From positions 3,261,075 to 3,325,074 of the forward strand of contig CAXIPT010000001.1 in the NCBI GenBank assembly GCA_964030475.1: DNA of 64,000 nt. Direction: 5' to 3'. The translations under genes were made by a program, and so were the position numbers. The notes beneath the pieces were generated by a model. That model was not told the DNA's origin and did no database searches. It was given only the letters and a program-made list of their open reading frames with translations. The DNA comes from Tethya wilhelma. Taxonomy: Eukaryota > Porifera > Demospongiae > Tethyida > Tethyidae. Shown here one piece after another: positions 26,782 to 39,108 of the stretch (position 1 is the stretch's first letter; each line of letters begins with the position of its first letter).

Positions 26782-29700
26782 TTAAATCTGGTTGATTTCT
26801 CCCATTATGTTCACAACACGGTTGTTGTAGCATTTTGAAATTTCAGCACCAATCTATACAAAATAATTTTTTCACCATGGTTCAATACTATACTATTTGT
26901 GATCACTTACATACCTTTCCTTGAAGTTCCTTTGTTCTGACAACCAAGTCCTTCAACTGTGGCTCTAATTCTTGTGCTGTAGACACTGCTTCCTCTCTCT
27001 TTGCTGCATATTCACTGACCTGTGCTAATGCCTTTTGTGCCAGTCGTAGCTGCTGCTGAAGTGACTCTGACAGCCGATTGAGGTACCTGCATGCATGAGT
27101 ACAAAAACATCAAGGGTCACAATGGCTGGTATGCATCTAGCAAGACCATCAAACCTTTTAGATCCTTTGATGAGAAATAGTTGGTGTATTCTCTCTTTAG
27201 TTAGGTGAGCCAATACTTTGTCCACATTGCCCATCATTTCTGATACTCCTTCCGTAGATTGGACATTCACATCTTCAGAACCACTACCAAACTAGAGCGA
27301 ACATCAGTATTATAATAATATTATCAGAACACAGACATGAAAGTAATTGTAGACACACTTGACCAAATGCCAACATGCTCTGGCTTTCAGAAGAAAGTTC
27401 CTGGAGCCGTTGGTTGAGAAACTCCCTCAACTCCAAAAGGTCATCCAGAAATAGATTACGAGTATGAGTACACTCCAACAAGGCTTGCAAATCTGTCTCA
27501 AAAGCTGTTCAATACAAACACAACAAACAATAATCTGCTACGACTGCATGATACCAGTTATAAAATCAAACCAACCTAAAGGATTGGAATCTGGTGCTTC
27601 AAGAACATCTCCAGTTTGTTCAATGGTTATGCACGACAAATCCACACTTTCATCAGTACCAAAATCAATCTCCGAATCTCCAAAATCGATCCCAAAGTCT
27701 ATTCCATCACTCTGACTGCTAGCCAACACAGGGTCTGAGCTAGGCAGAGCACCTCCACTTCCACTGCTATCTCCATCAGTGCCTCCCCAATCTATTTCCA
27801 AGTCTTCATTAGCTGGTTCATTTTGAGTAGCAGTTACTTTTGCACTGGTATCTTCTTTGGGAGGTGGTACACCATGTTTCCATTGATAAATAGTTACATT
27901 ACCATGAATCAAGACAAACAGAAGCATAGGCAAAAACTTCTCTTCAGCTGGTGTCCTGTTATATAAAAGAGTTTACATGATAACCATTCATGTGTGTACT
28001 TACAGCACTGAACGTGTGGTAGAATATGTAGTTCTCACTTGTTTGTTGTGTGGGATACAAAGGATTTGTAGTGTGTAATGGCAGGCAGCAAGGATGGCAG
28101 GTCTGCTAGAACTTTATCAAATACTGCAGGCAATTCATTGACAAGTTGTGTGAGTTCTACTTGAACATGTTCACCCTAGAATGATTATCATAGTAAACAT
28201 GTAAACTGCATTACAATTATTTAATAATGATATAACTTTGTACAATGTCAATAGGGGAAGTTCACTGTAACATTATTAATATTCTCATCAATAGTGAGTT
28301 ATCACAAGATTAATTATTCAAACACACTAGTACATGTGCAACAATTATACAGAGTGCATATATATAGGCTATTCACTATACTATTCATGTTTTTGTTTGT
28401 TTTTCTAGATCAAGAGAATTTATGATCTGGGCCTGGGAGGTGGTCCTCCTGGTTGTCCTGGCCTAGGAGGTGGAGTTACCCCTGGTCGTCCTGGGCTGGG
28501 AGGTGGAGTTACCCCTGGTCGTCCTGGCCTGGGAGGTGGAGTTACCCCTGGTCGTCCTGGCCTGGGAGGTGGAGTTACCCCTGGTCGTCTTGACCTGGAA
28601 GATTCCCCTGGAGGCATGGGCATGGGAGGTGGACGAGGCCTAGCTAGCTGCTCACACCTTGCACCTCTTCTTCCTTCTTGCCTGCAAACAAATCCCTCTT
28701 CACATTCTAGCTCTTCACAGGTAGGAGGTGGAGGTCTGTCACCTTCAAAGTCATCCTACAATGTAATTTAATGTACAAAATTGAAAATACAGTCAATTTA
28801 AACAACATTATAACTTACTGGTACACATATTGCAGCATGTTGATTATCTTGACCACGTGATACCAAAATACACTTCTCTCCTTCACAACACTTCCTCTCC
28901 ATACACAAGTCAGGCAACTCCTTAAAAGGGAATGGAGGTCTTCTTGTATCAAGATCTTCTTCCACTTGTCTTCTTGGACGTCCTTGTCTACTCTTTGTAT
29001 CTTCTTCATCTCCATCTTCATCGTCTGTTTTGTCATCATCAGTTTCATCCTCATCCTCTGTGCTATCTTCTTCATTTTCAAATTGTTTTCCATCGTCAGT
29101 TTCGTCAGTTCCATCAGTTCCATCGTCAGTTTTATCATCAGTTTCATCCTCATCTGTGCTATCTTCTTCAAAGTCACCATCCTCAAATCGTTTTGTATTT
29201 TCATCATCATCATCCCCATCCTCAAATCTTCCTCGATCATCAAAGTTACCTCGTCTCTCGTCATCTTCATTGGGTATCCTACACATTTCATTGACTCTTC
29301 GTCTTACGCATCTAGCTCTTGAACGACCATTCCTTCGAGCATGAAGGCACTCAAATCCTCGTCCACACTGAAGTTCAGTACAACGTTGTGCAGGCCTTGT
29401 GGTATTGAAAAAGCGGCGAGTATTATCTATGTAAAAGATGGATGGTGCATGTATAATACGTACAAGAGATAAAAATAATCAGAGAATGGCTTACTTCTAG
29501 ACACACACACAGCTGCCTTTAGTTCATCACTTTCCACCAGAACACATCTCTCACTGTCTTCATCACACTTTGCTTCTTCACAAACTTTGGGAGCATCTGC
29601 AACAAAAAAAAATAACCCTTAAAAAATATCATTTTTTCAATAGGCACTGTACAAGGCTATAAGTACTTTACAAACAGCTTACCATTGGAAACACACATTG

Positions 29701-32700
29701 CTCTTCTTCGTTGATCTTCCCCAAAAGTCCCACAAGTTTCCATTCTTCCACATCTGAGCTCTTCACAAGAAACAGGTGGTCGTCGATTTGGTCTGTCTCG
29801 CCTCATAGTATTGTTGTCAGGCCTCATTCGGTCAGGTCTCATTTGGTCAGGTCTCATTCGGTCAGGTCTCATTCTATCATCAGCAGTCATATTTTCTGGC
29901 CTCATTCTATCAGGTCTCAATCTATCATCATCGGTCTTATTTTCTGGCCTCATTCCACCAGGCCTCATTCTATCATCATCGGTCTTATTTTCTGGCCTCA
30001 TTCCACCAGGCCTCATTCTATCATCATCGGTCTTATTTTCTGGTTTCATTCCACCAGGCCTCATTCTATCATCATCAGTCTTATTTTCTGGCCTCATTCC
30101 ACCAGGCCTCATTCTATCATCATCGGTCTTATTTTCTGGCCTCATTCCACCAGGCCTCATTCTATCATCATCAGTCTTATTTTCTGGCCTCATTCTATCA
30201 TTATCATCAGTTTTGTTTTCGGGTTTCATTCCATCAGGTCTCGTTCTATTAGGCCTCATTCCACCAGGTCTCATTCCACCAGGTCTTGTTCCGTCAGGTC
30301 TCATTCCCCCAGGTCTTGTTCCATCAGGTCTCATTCCCCCAGGTCTCAGTCCACCAGGTCTCGTTCCATCAGGTCTCATTCCACCAGGTCTCATTCCACC
30401 AGGTCTTGTTCTATTAGGCCTCATTCCACCAGGTCTCATTCCACCAGGTCTCGTTCCATTAGGCCTCATTCTATCCGTCCTGTTTTCTGGCCTGTCAGGT
30501 CTCATTCCTAAAATTTGAATCCCACATTGTAAATACATGCAGAAAGTTGTAAACTAAATGATCAGCTTACTTCGAGGCATACATCTTGCCCTAGTGTCTG
30601 GCCCTTCTCCACACAGCACACACATCTCCTCTCTTCCACACCTTATTTCCTGGCAACGTTGAGGAGGTCTTGGTGGCCTTCTTGTGGGGCACTGAGATGG
30701 TACACAGGCAGCAACTAATCGATTGTTGCCATTTCTCTCCCTGTCACCAACTAGCTTACACTCATAACCAGGATCGCAATCAAGATCGATGCAACTCCTT
30801 GCAATATCTTGCACAAGAGGTTGAGAAGGCTCCAGTTCATCCTGGGGAACTACTTCCACCTTGATAGGTGCACAACGAACACGGTCAGCATTCAGTACTT
30901 CAACACATTCCAGTCCAAGTGCACACTCAAGTTCATCACAGTTTTTAGGAGGAGGTGGTTTTGCACACCTAGCTCCACGATTTTCAGAGATTAACATGCA
31001 CACCATATCTTCTGGACATTCAAGTTCACTGCAATCACTTGCTCTTTCTGCCTTCCTTATGACCACACATCGAGCTATTGGGTCACCATTATCTTGCTCT
31101 CTCACTTTACACTCAAAGCCATCATCACAATCAGTTTCATCACAAGTTTTGGGTATAAACGGTTTGCATTCAGCCACTCTTCCATTGCGAGTGTCAGAAA
31201 CAACACATTTGGAGCCTTCTTGGCAGAGTACATCATCGCAAGACATTGGAAGTCTCGGAGTAGGTATCAAGACACACGAACTTTTTACCCGTTTGATCCC
31301 ACAATCTGGCTTTGTATCAGGACATCCCAAGATTTCCTCCATGCAAATACGGTTTCCTCTGCAAACTTTATCATCACAACTATCGATTCCTTTGTAGCAA
31401 TCAATTGTCACCTGACCAAAACTAGGCAGTCGGTAAAAGTCGGCTTTGCAGACACCATTGACAAGCTTTACACAGCACTCTGTACTTGTGTATCGAGGGC
31501 AGGTTGCATTCACACAGGGGTTATTATCCACACACTCTTCAGGAACTGGTGGACACTCTTCCAGTTTCTGCGCAAAACAGGCACAGCATAATCCTGCTAG
31601 CAGCAGGATATAACTAGAAAACTGCATTGCAAAACTTTCTGCAGCTGTTGTACAGCTATATATGTCCAATTAGTGAAGACTTGATTTGAAGATGTCAGTT
31701 CTTTTGCAGCAAGAACTTGCACAAAAGAGCTAGTGAAAATCTAGTCTTGTGGACACTACTTTTATAGAACAAAAGTGCATGCATGCATGGATATGCTGTG
31801 GTATAATTATTACATCATAGTATAATTATCTCATCAGTAGGAATTGAGCACATGGCTTTCACAGCAATAGAGCAACTATAATACATATTTGGTATTCAGT
31901 TGCAGAAGCATGCACACAGCATGCTCCACCGTCATTACAGTGAATGAGTACATGTGTTAGCTATTACAAACAGTTACTTATTGTTCTATCCTTATCATCT
32001 TGCATACTGGACAAACACATTGTGTATGCACTACAATGGCAGCAGAGAGAGAATTAATCTGATCATGCAGATCTTGAGCTATAGTTGGGCATCAGTTGAA
32101 CAAGTGGACACAAAGCTTATTATTGTCCAACAAAGGAGCTGTTAATGATTAATTTTAGCCGATCATTGTATTGCATGAACAAAAGCTAACTTATAATTTG
32201 AACAAATCAAAAGTCTTAATAATTGCATCAAATTTCCACGGCTAACTTTGCAACTTGCGAAACAAAGATTAAAAAAAAAACAAGCAAATCTTTAGTTTCA
32301 TCCCCAGGCTCCCCTTTGACCTGGGGATAAGGCTAGCATATTTTTGGGACCACCCTTCAACTGCTCATATATGATTATACAGAGCTTATAACTGTTACAA
32401 TAACAAAGAGCATTGTTACAAAGAGCCCGGCGCCTAAAACCATGCACTGTCTCACATGACTGCACCGGCTAAGATGGGCGCCGCACCCTCACCACCAACA
32501 GAGAATGCCGTCAAGCAAGGATTTACTCTAGTAAAACCAGTTTTCACAACTTGTCTTTTCATAACAAACAACATGTGATCATTACTTGATATGAGGCCAA
32601 GAGATGACCGCGTACACCCACATGCAACCAGGGTGATCAAACTACTTCCCAATCAGCAACCATCCGCCACGCCTGCAAGACGTTGTATTCAAATACGCAA

Positions 32701-34760
32701 AAATGGAAGTCTTTACTCATACAAGTAAAAACTAGTTTTGACAAAACAAGTTTGTCAGTGAACCCATCAGACATCAAAACAACGTGACCTGAGATCTCAC
32801 CGATATTATTCCTTCACCCAACCACCTACACAAACTATCTGGGATGGCAAAACCATGCAAACAAACCATCCACCCACACAGCAAGCACATGACCAGGAAG
32901 AAAATTTGGATGGATCATTGTCAACAGATCTAATGATAAGTACACCCACGAGTTTAAGGCAGGGTTCACCATAGGTGTGATATCTTCAACATCAACAGCA
33001 CAAATATGGTTGCATAAATGAGGAAAGCTGTGTAGGTGGTCTATATTCTGTGGGTTCCTAAGGAAACAATACTCTAGGTGTCTTGATTTCATCACTACTT
33101 TGTGGGCACACTCTGCCCGCACCCCATCCTCTTGTGACAATCAAGGACCCTTTAAGTGCAGATTGGTTGTCACCTGCTCAGGTCCTACAGAACACTACCA
33201 CTCAAAGGAAACAAGATGTTTACGATGGCTATTCTTGAGCCATCTGTTCTCGCAGGTCATGAGATGGTACTGGAATCCTTATACTTGATCCAAGCGGTGT
33301 TCCCAAGAGATTATTGGATTTATCGCCACAATGAGAAACAACACAGCCATGCATGTGACAAGTATCATCCACATCCAATTTGATATCACTTATATTACAG
33401 AATAGAGTAAAGGTTTATTTAGTGTAAACCTGATCAGTTGTCTGTAAACCTGATCAGTCGTATGTTTGTGGGCAACTAGCTACACAGAGGTTCGCCCTGA
33501 AACCATTCAGATTGTGTTGCTGTCAATGTGGATCACAGTGGAAACAATATTTGTGGATACTACCACACACTATTATAGCAACCTTACTACAACATTCACA
33601 TGACGATATTGTTCCACGCTTCAATCACAGACTGTTGAGCGTGTGACTAGCACTTTGAGCAACAGAATGAGACTATATATGGTGATCCCTTGGGGTTACT
33701 TTACAACAAGCAGTAGCAGAAAACAAACATGCACCATGACCTCTTTTGCCATATAAGCAAGACATCCAAATAATTAGTAAGTTTACCATTACTGACCTTT
33801 ATGCCCATCTCTCGGCAAGCATTCTCATACTTCTCTCTGAGAGCAGCTGAGCTGGCACTAAGCTCTCCTTCTTTCTTCAAGCAGTCCTGCAAGGAGAGGA
33901 CGAAACTCATGATACCAACACAATAGTTCCCTAGCTGAACCAGTATAAATCATCTGATGAAAAAAAGGTCAACACATAGCACTTGGGGTATTTTGCATGA
34001 CTTGCAACTACATACCCTCTGTATTTGCTGGCACCTATTCATTTGTTGTTTCAGCGCCGGTATCTCATAGTTGACGTCTCTTATGAGTTGCTGAGCACAC
34101 TCAGCAAGAAACAAGTTCTTCTTCTCATACTCCTTCAAGATGTCTGACCACTCCTTCCAATAGTTACAATACAGCTATGTAAATACAATAATTGTGGTGT
34201 GTAGAAACTTGACATACTTTGACTCTAGGAGCTGTGTAACTGCCAAAGAGACCCTTGGAGTCTCCGTCAACAGACTTTACCACATCAAACACTTTTTGAC
34301 ACTCAAAATAGTTTAAACCTAACGGAAGAATATGAAAAAGATATGAAAATGGATGGCAGCTATTGTCATGATGGCTATTGGAAAGCTATTAATGATAGCT
34401 GTAAGTGCCTTTATTCTGGGATATCCAAGAGAGGTGTTGGTGCTGAGGGAGTTCTTTCGTTGCTGAGTCAATTCGCTGCCGTAGCTCCCGGGCCTGAACA
34501 TGCCACTTGAAGTCACAGTGTCGACGATCAACTAACCAATCTAAAGTATGAGTGTATGCAAGTATATGGACCACAAAGGGTACTATATCATGTCAGTGCA
34601 GTGGTAGTATATAGATCACGTGACTCTATTTCAACAGAATCTGAGATACACACCATACATAGCTGATCACTTACACATTTATACAGTACTAAGGAGTGTT
34701 TTTTTTCTTACCCAATAGCTTATTGTAGTGGATATCAATGGGAAATAGCCGCTCTTCCAT
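26782..34760 (-). CDS. CDK5RAP3: CDK5 regulatory subunit-associated protein 3 (C53/LZAP)
   Basis: CDK5RAP3 (C53) binds UFL1-DDRGK1 and acts in UFMylation and ER-phagy at the ER surface. The start at 34760 gives MEERLFPIDIHYNKLLDWL and 'VDRRHCDFKWHVQARELR', matching the family. Further exons hold 'YEKKNLFLAECAQQLIRDVN' (about 34016-34138), 'KKEGELSASSAALREKYENA' (33797-33888), 'GEHVQVELTQLVNELPAV' (about 28040-28174), the disordered acidic region (about 27570-27954), 'THTRNLFLDDLLELREFLNQ', and a coiled coil. The end is '...NRVVNIMGEINQI' at 26782. The disordered region has IDWG once and IDFG three times, like the shuffled ATG8-interacting motifs of C53. The intron between the exons at 33797 and 28174 is about 5.6 kb and contains a complete same-strand gene. 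Confidence 0.92.
28420..31627 (-). CDS. Secreted cysteine-module and low-complexity repeat protein nested in a CDK5RAP3 intron
   Basis: Five exons (about 30572-31627, 29683-30508, 29494-29596, 28818-29427, 28420-28755) give roughly 976 residues. The start MQFSSYILLLAGLCCACFAQ is a clear signal peptide. After an N-terminal Cys-rich part come about 12 modules of the form C-x3-L/x-x-C-x4-5-C-x8-14-A/R-x-C, such as 'TCDETDCDDGFECKV' and 'TCEELECEEGFVCRQ'. They resemble follistatin-N-type units. The modules are separated by low-complexity blocks: a Met/Arg/Pro-rich repeat with N-glycosylation sequons (unit RPENKTDDDRMRPGGM), an Asp/Glu/Thr block, and a C-terminal PGRPGVTPPPR repeat. A furin-like RPRR site follows the acidic block. 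I do not recognise the protein. An extracellular matrix or biomineral-associated role is a guess from its composition. It lies in the same orientation as its host gene, which is unusual. Confidence 0.8.
28430..28600. repeat. 33-bp coding minisatellite (PGRPGVTPPPR)
   Basis: Four near-identical 33-bp units encode an 11-residue Pro/Gly/Arg repeat at the C-terminus of the nested secreted protein. Unit differences are one or two bases, for example Arg to Ser in the third unit. Confidence 0.88.
29871..30508. repeat. Coding minisatellite (48-bp and shorter units) in the nested secreted gene
   Basis: From about 29919 to 30206 a 48-bp unit (16 codons, RPENKTDDDRMRPGGM) repeats at least five times with a few base changes. 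From about 30220 to 30508 shorter units encoding RPGGM and RPDGT/RPNRT repeat many times. All units are multiples of three, so the reading frame is kept. The copy number is likely to vary between individuals. Confidence 0.9.
31628..33796. other. Upstream part of the CDK5RAP3 host intron, no gene seen
   Basis: This is the part of the host intron that precedes the nested secreted gene, so it should include that gene's promoter. A half-copy of the 'CCCAGGCTCCCCTTTGACC' foldback family is at about 32303-32335, and a short direct repeat 'GTAAACCTGATCAGT' is at 33424-33460. Open frames here are short and show no family resemblance. Confidence 0.5.
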
Positions 34761-34856
34761 GATTTAGTTCCTCTTCAGAGGTCAAAGTTCAGAGAAATAT
34801 CAACGGTAGTTGATCTAATTAACCGCATTAATAAGGAAAATTGAAAAACTACAAAC
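34761..34856. promoter_or_regulatory. Bidirectional promoter CDK5RAP3 / PH-RCC1-FYVE
   Basis: Only 96 bp separate the two start codons. The interval is AT-rich and contains 'AGAGGTCAAAGTTCAGAG', which holds two AGGTCA/AAGTTCA-like half sites in direct repeat (a DR1-type nuclear receptor element by eye). No TATA box is seen. Confidence 0.4.
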
Positions 34857-37713
34857 ATGACTGAAGAGAGCCAGACTGTAGCTGTAGACAGAAATGAAGC
34901 TCTCCTGGACGCCCTTGCTGAGCTCACCATAGGAGCCACCTTACTCAAAGCTGGAAGAGCAGTGAGCCAGAATGAATCTTGTGCTTGTATTAGACAAAAT
35001 TTGCTGACTCATAAATTCCTACACATACTCGACCTGCATGACATGTGTACATGTGATTTGGATGAAGTAAAGTCATGATCAGTTGGCATATGTTTGTTTC
35101 AGGGAAGATCTCATTTTCGTCGATTTTGTCTGGCTAATGATCTGACACGGTTGACATGGGAATCAAGCAAGAAGAACGATGCTGCTGTCCTTATATCACA
35201 GATCACTGAACTCAAGATGGGACAGAACACACCAAACTTCAAGAGGAACCCTCTCCCCGAGTGTGAGGTAAGGCACCAGTGGAACAATTGACACACGCAC
35301 ACGCACACACATGCACATGCACACACACACACACACACACATACACACACATGTACACACACGCACACACAATACTGCACTGTATTCAACCAACAGTCTC
35401 GCTCTTTCTCCCTGCTTTATTCTGGACGATCTCTGGATGTTGTCTGTAAAGACAAGAAAGAATTTGAAGTATGGACGACTGGGATACAGGTGAGAGTTAA
35501 CTTGTTCTATCAAACAAGAGAATGTCTTTTGAGGGGTGCACTTAGGTTAGGTTTCCACGGTTACTAGATTGCCACTTGTCTATTTTCCTTCTTAACTTAC
35601 TACCCTTTGGCCATCCTAATGTTGGGATAAATGTCATTGAATGTATAATGTGTGATGCACTCTCCTTTGTGTGTCACTCCAGGCTCTGATGAATGGTTTC
35701 AATGACTATAAAGCTGTTGAGGCTCACATGAAACGCAACCGTCATGCCACAAGAAGTGCTACTGACGATAAGATCAAAGTTGCTCTTGGAACACTCAGGA
35801 CTAAGGTGTTTGTGCAAGAGAGTAAGTGCACCAACTGAGTTCAACATGGATTATTCTGTAGTAGCCTCATGCATTTTGTGTGTTTTATCAACATTGCTAA
35901 ATATAGTATTATATATTCAGCTGATGTTTAGAAATGTGCATTTTTACTACAATACATATCCCTTGAAGCTCCTGTAGACTCTACTACCATTGTTGATTCT
36001 CAGGTGCCTGTGACTTGTACACGTGGGGCTCTGGTGTCCGAGGGATGCTGGGGCACAAGGACGAGGACAATGAGCTGATACCACGAGTGGTCGAGAGCCT
36101 GCTGGGAAGAGACATCGGGATGGTGGCCTGTGCAGTCTCCCACACCATGGCACTCAGTGGTAATGGGAGTAGCTTTAGAGAGCACTCTCTATACTCAGCA
36201 CTGCAAGTTGTAGTGAGGACATGTCCTTTTGTCGCGAGACATAAGAGCAGTGTAGTTACCATAGTTGTTGACAATTCTGTACACTACGTGTCACATGTTT
36301 AATCATTGCACATTGTGTCTGTACTTGCACACACTCTCACAGTCACTGGTGAGGTGTTCACATGGGGCTCTGGAACATATGGCCGTCTAGGGCATGGGAA
36401 TCTTCGGGATCGATTTTCTCCACTAAGAATAGGGGTACCCCTTCGAGGAATTGGTGTCACGTTTATAGCATGCCACGAGTACCACTCAGCAGCTGTTGCA
36501 GGTGAGAAGAGAGTGATGCATTGCGATCTTTTCTGATGTTGTGTTTACATGTGTTTACACCAAAACACTAAAACCTCAAAGTCTATCAAACCTGCTGTGT
36601 AGCCTCTTGTTCCCAGGCTTTCCTCTTCCCTTGTTTTTCATGGTGTGTGTTTAAAGGGGGAAGCTAGGCCTGAGAGGGAGGCTAGCTAGCTACACACTGA
36701 CCGTCTCCCTCCTCAGATAATGGTGAGTTGTTCACGTGGGGCAAGGCAGGAGCTCACTTGGGCTATGAGCTACCAGAGGAACAGACCAAGCAAGTGAGAC
36801 CAAAGAGAGTTGATGCTCTGTCCAAATACAAGGTGACCAACGTCTCTTGTGGGATCGCACACACCCTAGGTGAGCCAATAGCAGCTGTTGCATACATGAA
36901 GATTACTTGCGTATGACTGTGTCACTCACACTCACAGTCTGTACTGAGAGTGGGAAGGTTTTTGCATTTGGAAGCAATCGATTCGGGGAGCTTGGTCTGA
37001 GTCACGGAGGACCACAGTCCACTGCCACTCCCACTCATGTTTCCACTCTGGAGGATAGCATAGTGAAGGTGTCATGTGGACGACATCATTCTGCTGCCAT
37101 AGACTGTGAGTTTGTTTTTGGTGGGGAACGATAGTACAGAAGTAAAAGAGCTTAATGTTTTTGAGTCTTTGAAGATATAAGTGGCATTGTTTTTTGTCCT
37201 ACTACAGCAAACCGTAGCCTGTGGATGTGGGGATGGGGTGCAAGAGGTCAACTTGGACAGGGGGACACCAAAAACATCAACACACCCTCCCTAGTGGAAA
37301 TGTTCAAGTCAGTTCATGTGTTTAACTAAAATACAATTTCTAGATTGTGCACAATCCATACTAGCTAAAAATTTTACTTGAGAAAATTTTCCCACCGTAT
37401 GTATAGTTCCTACAAATGTTGATCACACTAACTGTTAGTATTTCCCATTTCAGTGAGTTGGTGGTCACGGACATAGCATGTGGAGATGCACACAACTGTG
37501 CTCTAATTGGAGCTGCGAATGTGTTCAGCTGGGGAGACAACAGTGCTGGCCAGCTTGGAATTGCTTATAGCTACACAGAAATCACAAAGCCTAGGCAGGT
37601 GCTCATACCAACTGGGCACAACATCACACAGGTGGCGTGTGGTGCCAACTTCTCTGCTGCTCTCTCCAGTATGTATACCTGTCGACCATCGGTGCTTGTT
37701 ACTTGCAAACATA

Positions 37714-37787
<74 letters not shown>

Positions 37788-38334
37788 TTTTAGATGTTGG
37801 ACGAGTGTTCACTTGGGGATATGGCAACAGTGGACAGCTGGCCAATAATGAGCTCAAGGGAAGGTAATAATGAGTGCTAACTTCAACTCAGTGTACAATA
37901 GTGGTCTCAGTTTGAAACACCATAACATTCTCCGCTCTTAATTGTGTCTACATTCACTTAGAGCACAGCCAGTGGAGGTAGATGTTCTGCTGGATAAACA
38001 GGTTAGAATGATAGCGTGTGGAGCAGAGCACATGGCTTGCACCGTGGTCCATGGGTGGGTGCCTGATGAGGAGGCCAAGGAGTGCATGGCTTGCAAGAAA
38101 TCGTTCACACACATCAGGAGGAGAGTAAGTACAATGTCGTGCATCCAACAACTAGTACTATCATGTTTTTTATTTAATGCACACTCTGTATGTGTCCAGC
38201 ACCACTGTCGTAAGTGTGGAGGACTGTATTGTGGTGCTTGTTCCACAAAGAGGTTTCCTTTGCTCGATCGTGGCTACAGTGAGCCAGTCCGTGTGTGTGA
38301 GCGATGCTATGGAATACTCACTCGCGAGGCCTAG
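34857..38334 (+). CDS. PH-RCC1-FYVE domain protein (plant PRAF-like architecture)
   Basis: About 13 exons encode an N-terminal PH domain, a seven-bladed RCC1 propeller and a C-terminal FYVE zinc finger. The PH part (exons about 35102-35488) has 'RFCLANDLTRLTWESSKK' and 'SFSLLYSGRSLDVVCKDK', close to the PH domain of plant PRAF proteins as remembered. The RCC1 blades are marked by 'LYTWGSGVRGMLGH', 'VFTWGSGTYGRLGHG', 'LFTWGKAG', 'VFAFGSNRFGELG', 'LWMWGWGARGQLGQG', 'VFSWGDNSAGQLG' and 'VFTWGYGNSGQL'. The FYVE finger (exons 37962-38125 and about 38200-38334) has 'WVPDEEAKECMACKKSF', the basic RRHHCRKCG motif that binds PI3P, and 'RVCERCYG'. This suggests an endosomal role. No BRX domain follows. 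A long (CA)n tract lies in the intron at 37718-37785. Confidence 0.88.
36599..36690. repeat. Foldback element, diverged copy in the PH-RCC1-FYVE gene
   Basis: 'TAGCCTCTTGTTCCCAGGCT' at the left and 'AGGCCTGAGAGGGAGGCTA' at the right resemble the arms of the two elements in RPE. The interior is diverged. It fills the intron before the exon at 36718. Confidence 0.55.
37718..37785. repeat. (CA)n microsatellite
   Basis: A pure CA run of about 68 bp lies in an intron of the PH-RCC1-FYVE gene between two RCC1 blades. Confidence 0.95.
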
Positions 38335-39108
38335 TATACTATAATAGCTCAAATTAATTGTGTGTTCTATAATAATTATGCATACTATAATACTAATATT
38401 ATGGTTCAGTTTTTTAACTTGCTCATCTAACTTGAGGTATACTTGATTGATTTCAGTTCTAACATTATTATCAAGTTACTAAGTATAATGATTATTATAT
38501 AAAGTGAGTGGTTGCAAAAGAAAATACAAAAAAACATTAAAATTAACAATAATAAGTGATATTATTATATAGATCAAGATGATTGCACCATCACCAAATG
38601 CAAAGATGACTTGCAATCATAACAAGTGATAAAAAAAAGCCAATCAAAGCAAAAAAAAACAAAAAACAAAAAACCACAACAAATACATGTACATCTTCTA
38701 TTGGATCAAAATAAGATAAAAGTTAACTGCACAAGTAGCACATTTACATTTTTTATACCATTACACATGAATTTTCCTGAGTGTACAAAATTGCAGTGAG
38801 TATACAATAGGATTGAATCGGTTCGTAGCATACAAAGTAATAAGTGATACCGGTTTACAAAATAAGCACTAAACAAGTGATACTAAAAGGGTATATGCAA
38901 ATCTATAGACAGGGCAGTACGCACTGAACGGTAACTAGAGTATGTAGAAGTTTGGGTAAGTGATTGTCGGGCAAAGAGTGACTTTACTTAGCTGTAAGTA
39001 AGTGATTTGGTACAAGTTAATAAGTGATTTGGTACAAGTTAATAAGTGATTTGGTAAAAGTATAATATTAAAAAAAAAGTTGTGGGCTCAATTCAGCTCA
39101 AAGCCTCC
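38335..39108. other. Convergent intergenic spacer, no gene seen
   Basis: This spacer between the PH-RCC1-FYVE stop and the Pax stop is AT-rich. A tandem repeat of about 23 bp, 'AATAAGTGATTTGGTACAAG' plus a few bases, occurs about three times at 38996-39060. Poly-A-like runs occur at 38630-38680. Confidence 0.5.

Noticed and set aside
32452..32652. 66-codon minus frame in the CDK5RAP3 intron
   Set aside because: Short, without recognisable domains or supported splice sites; likely chance.
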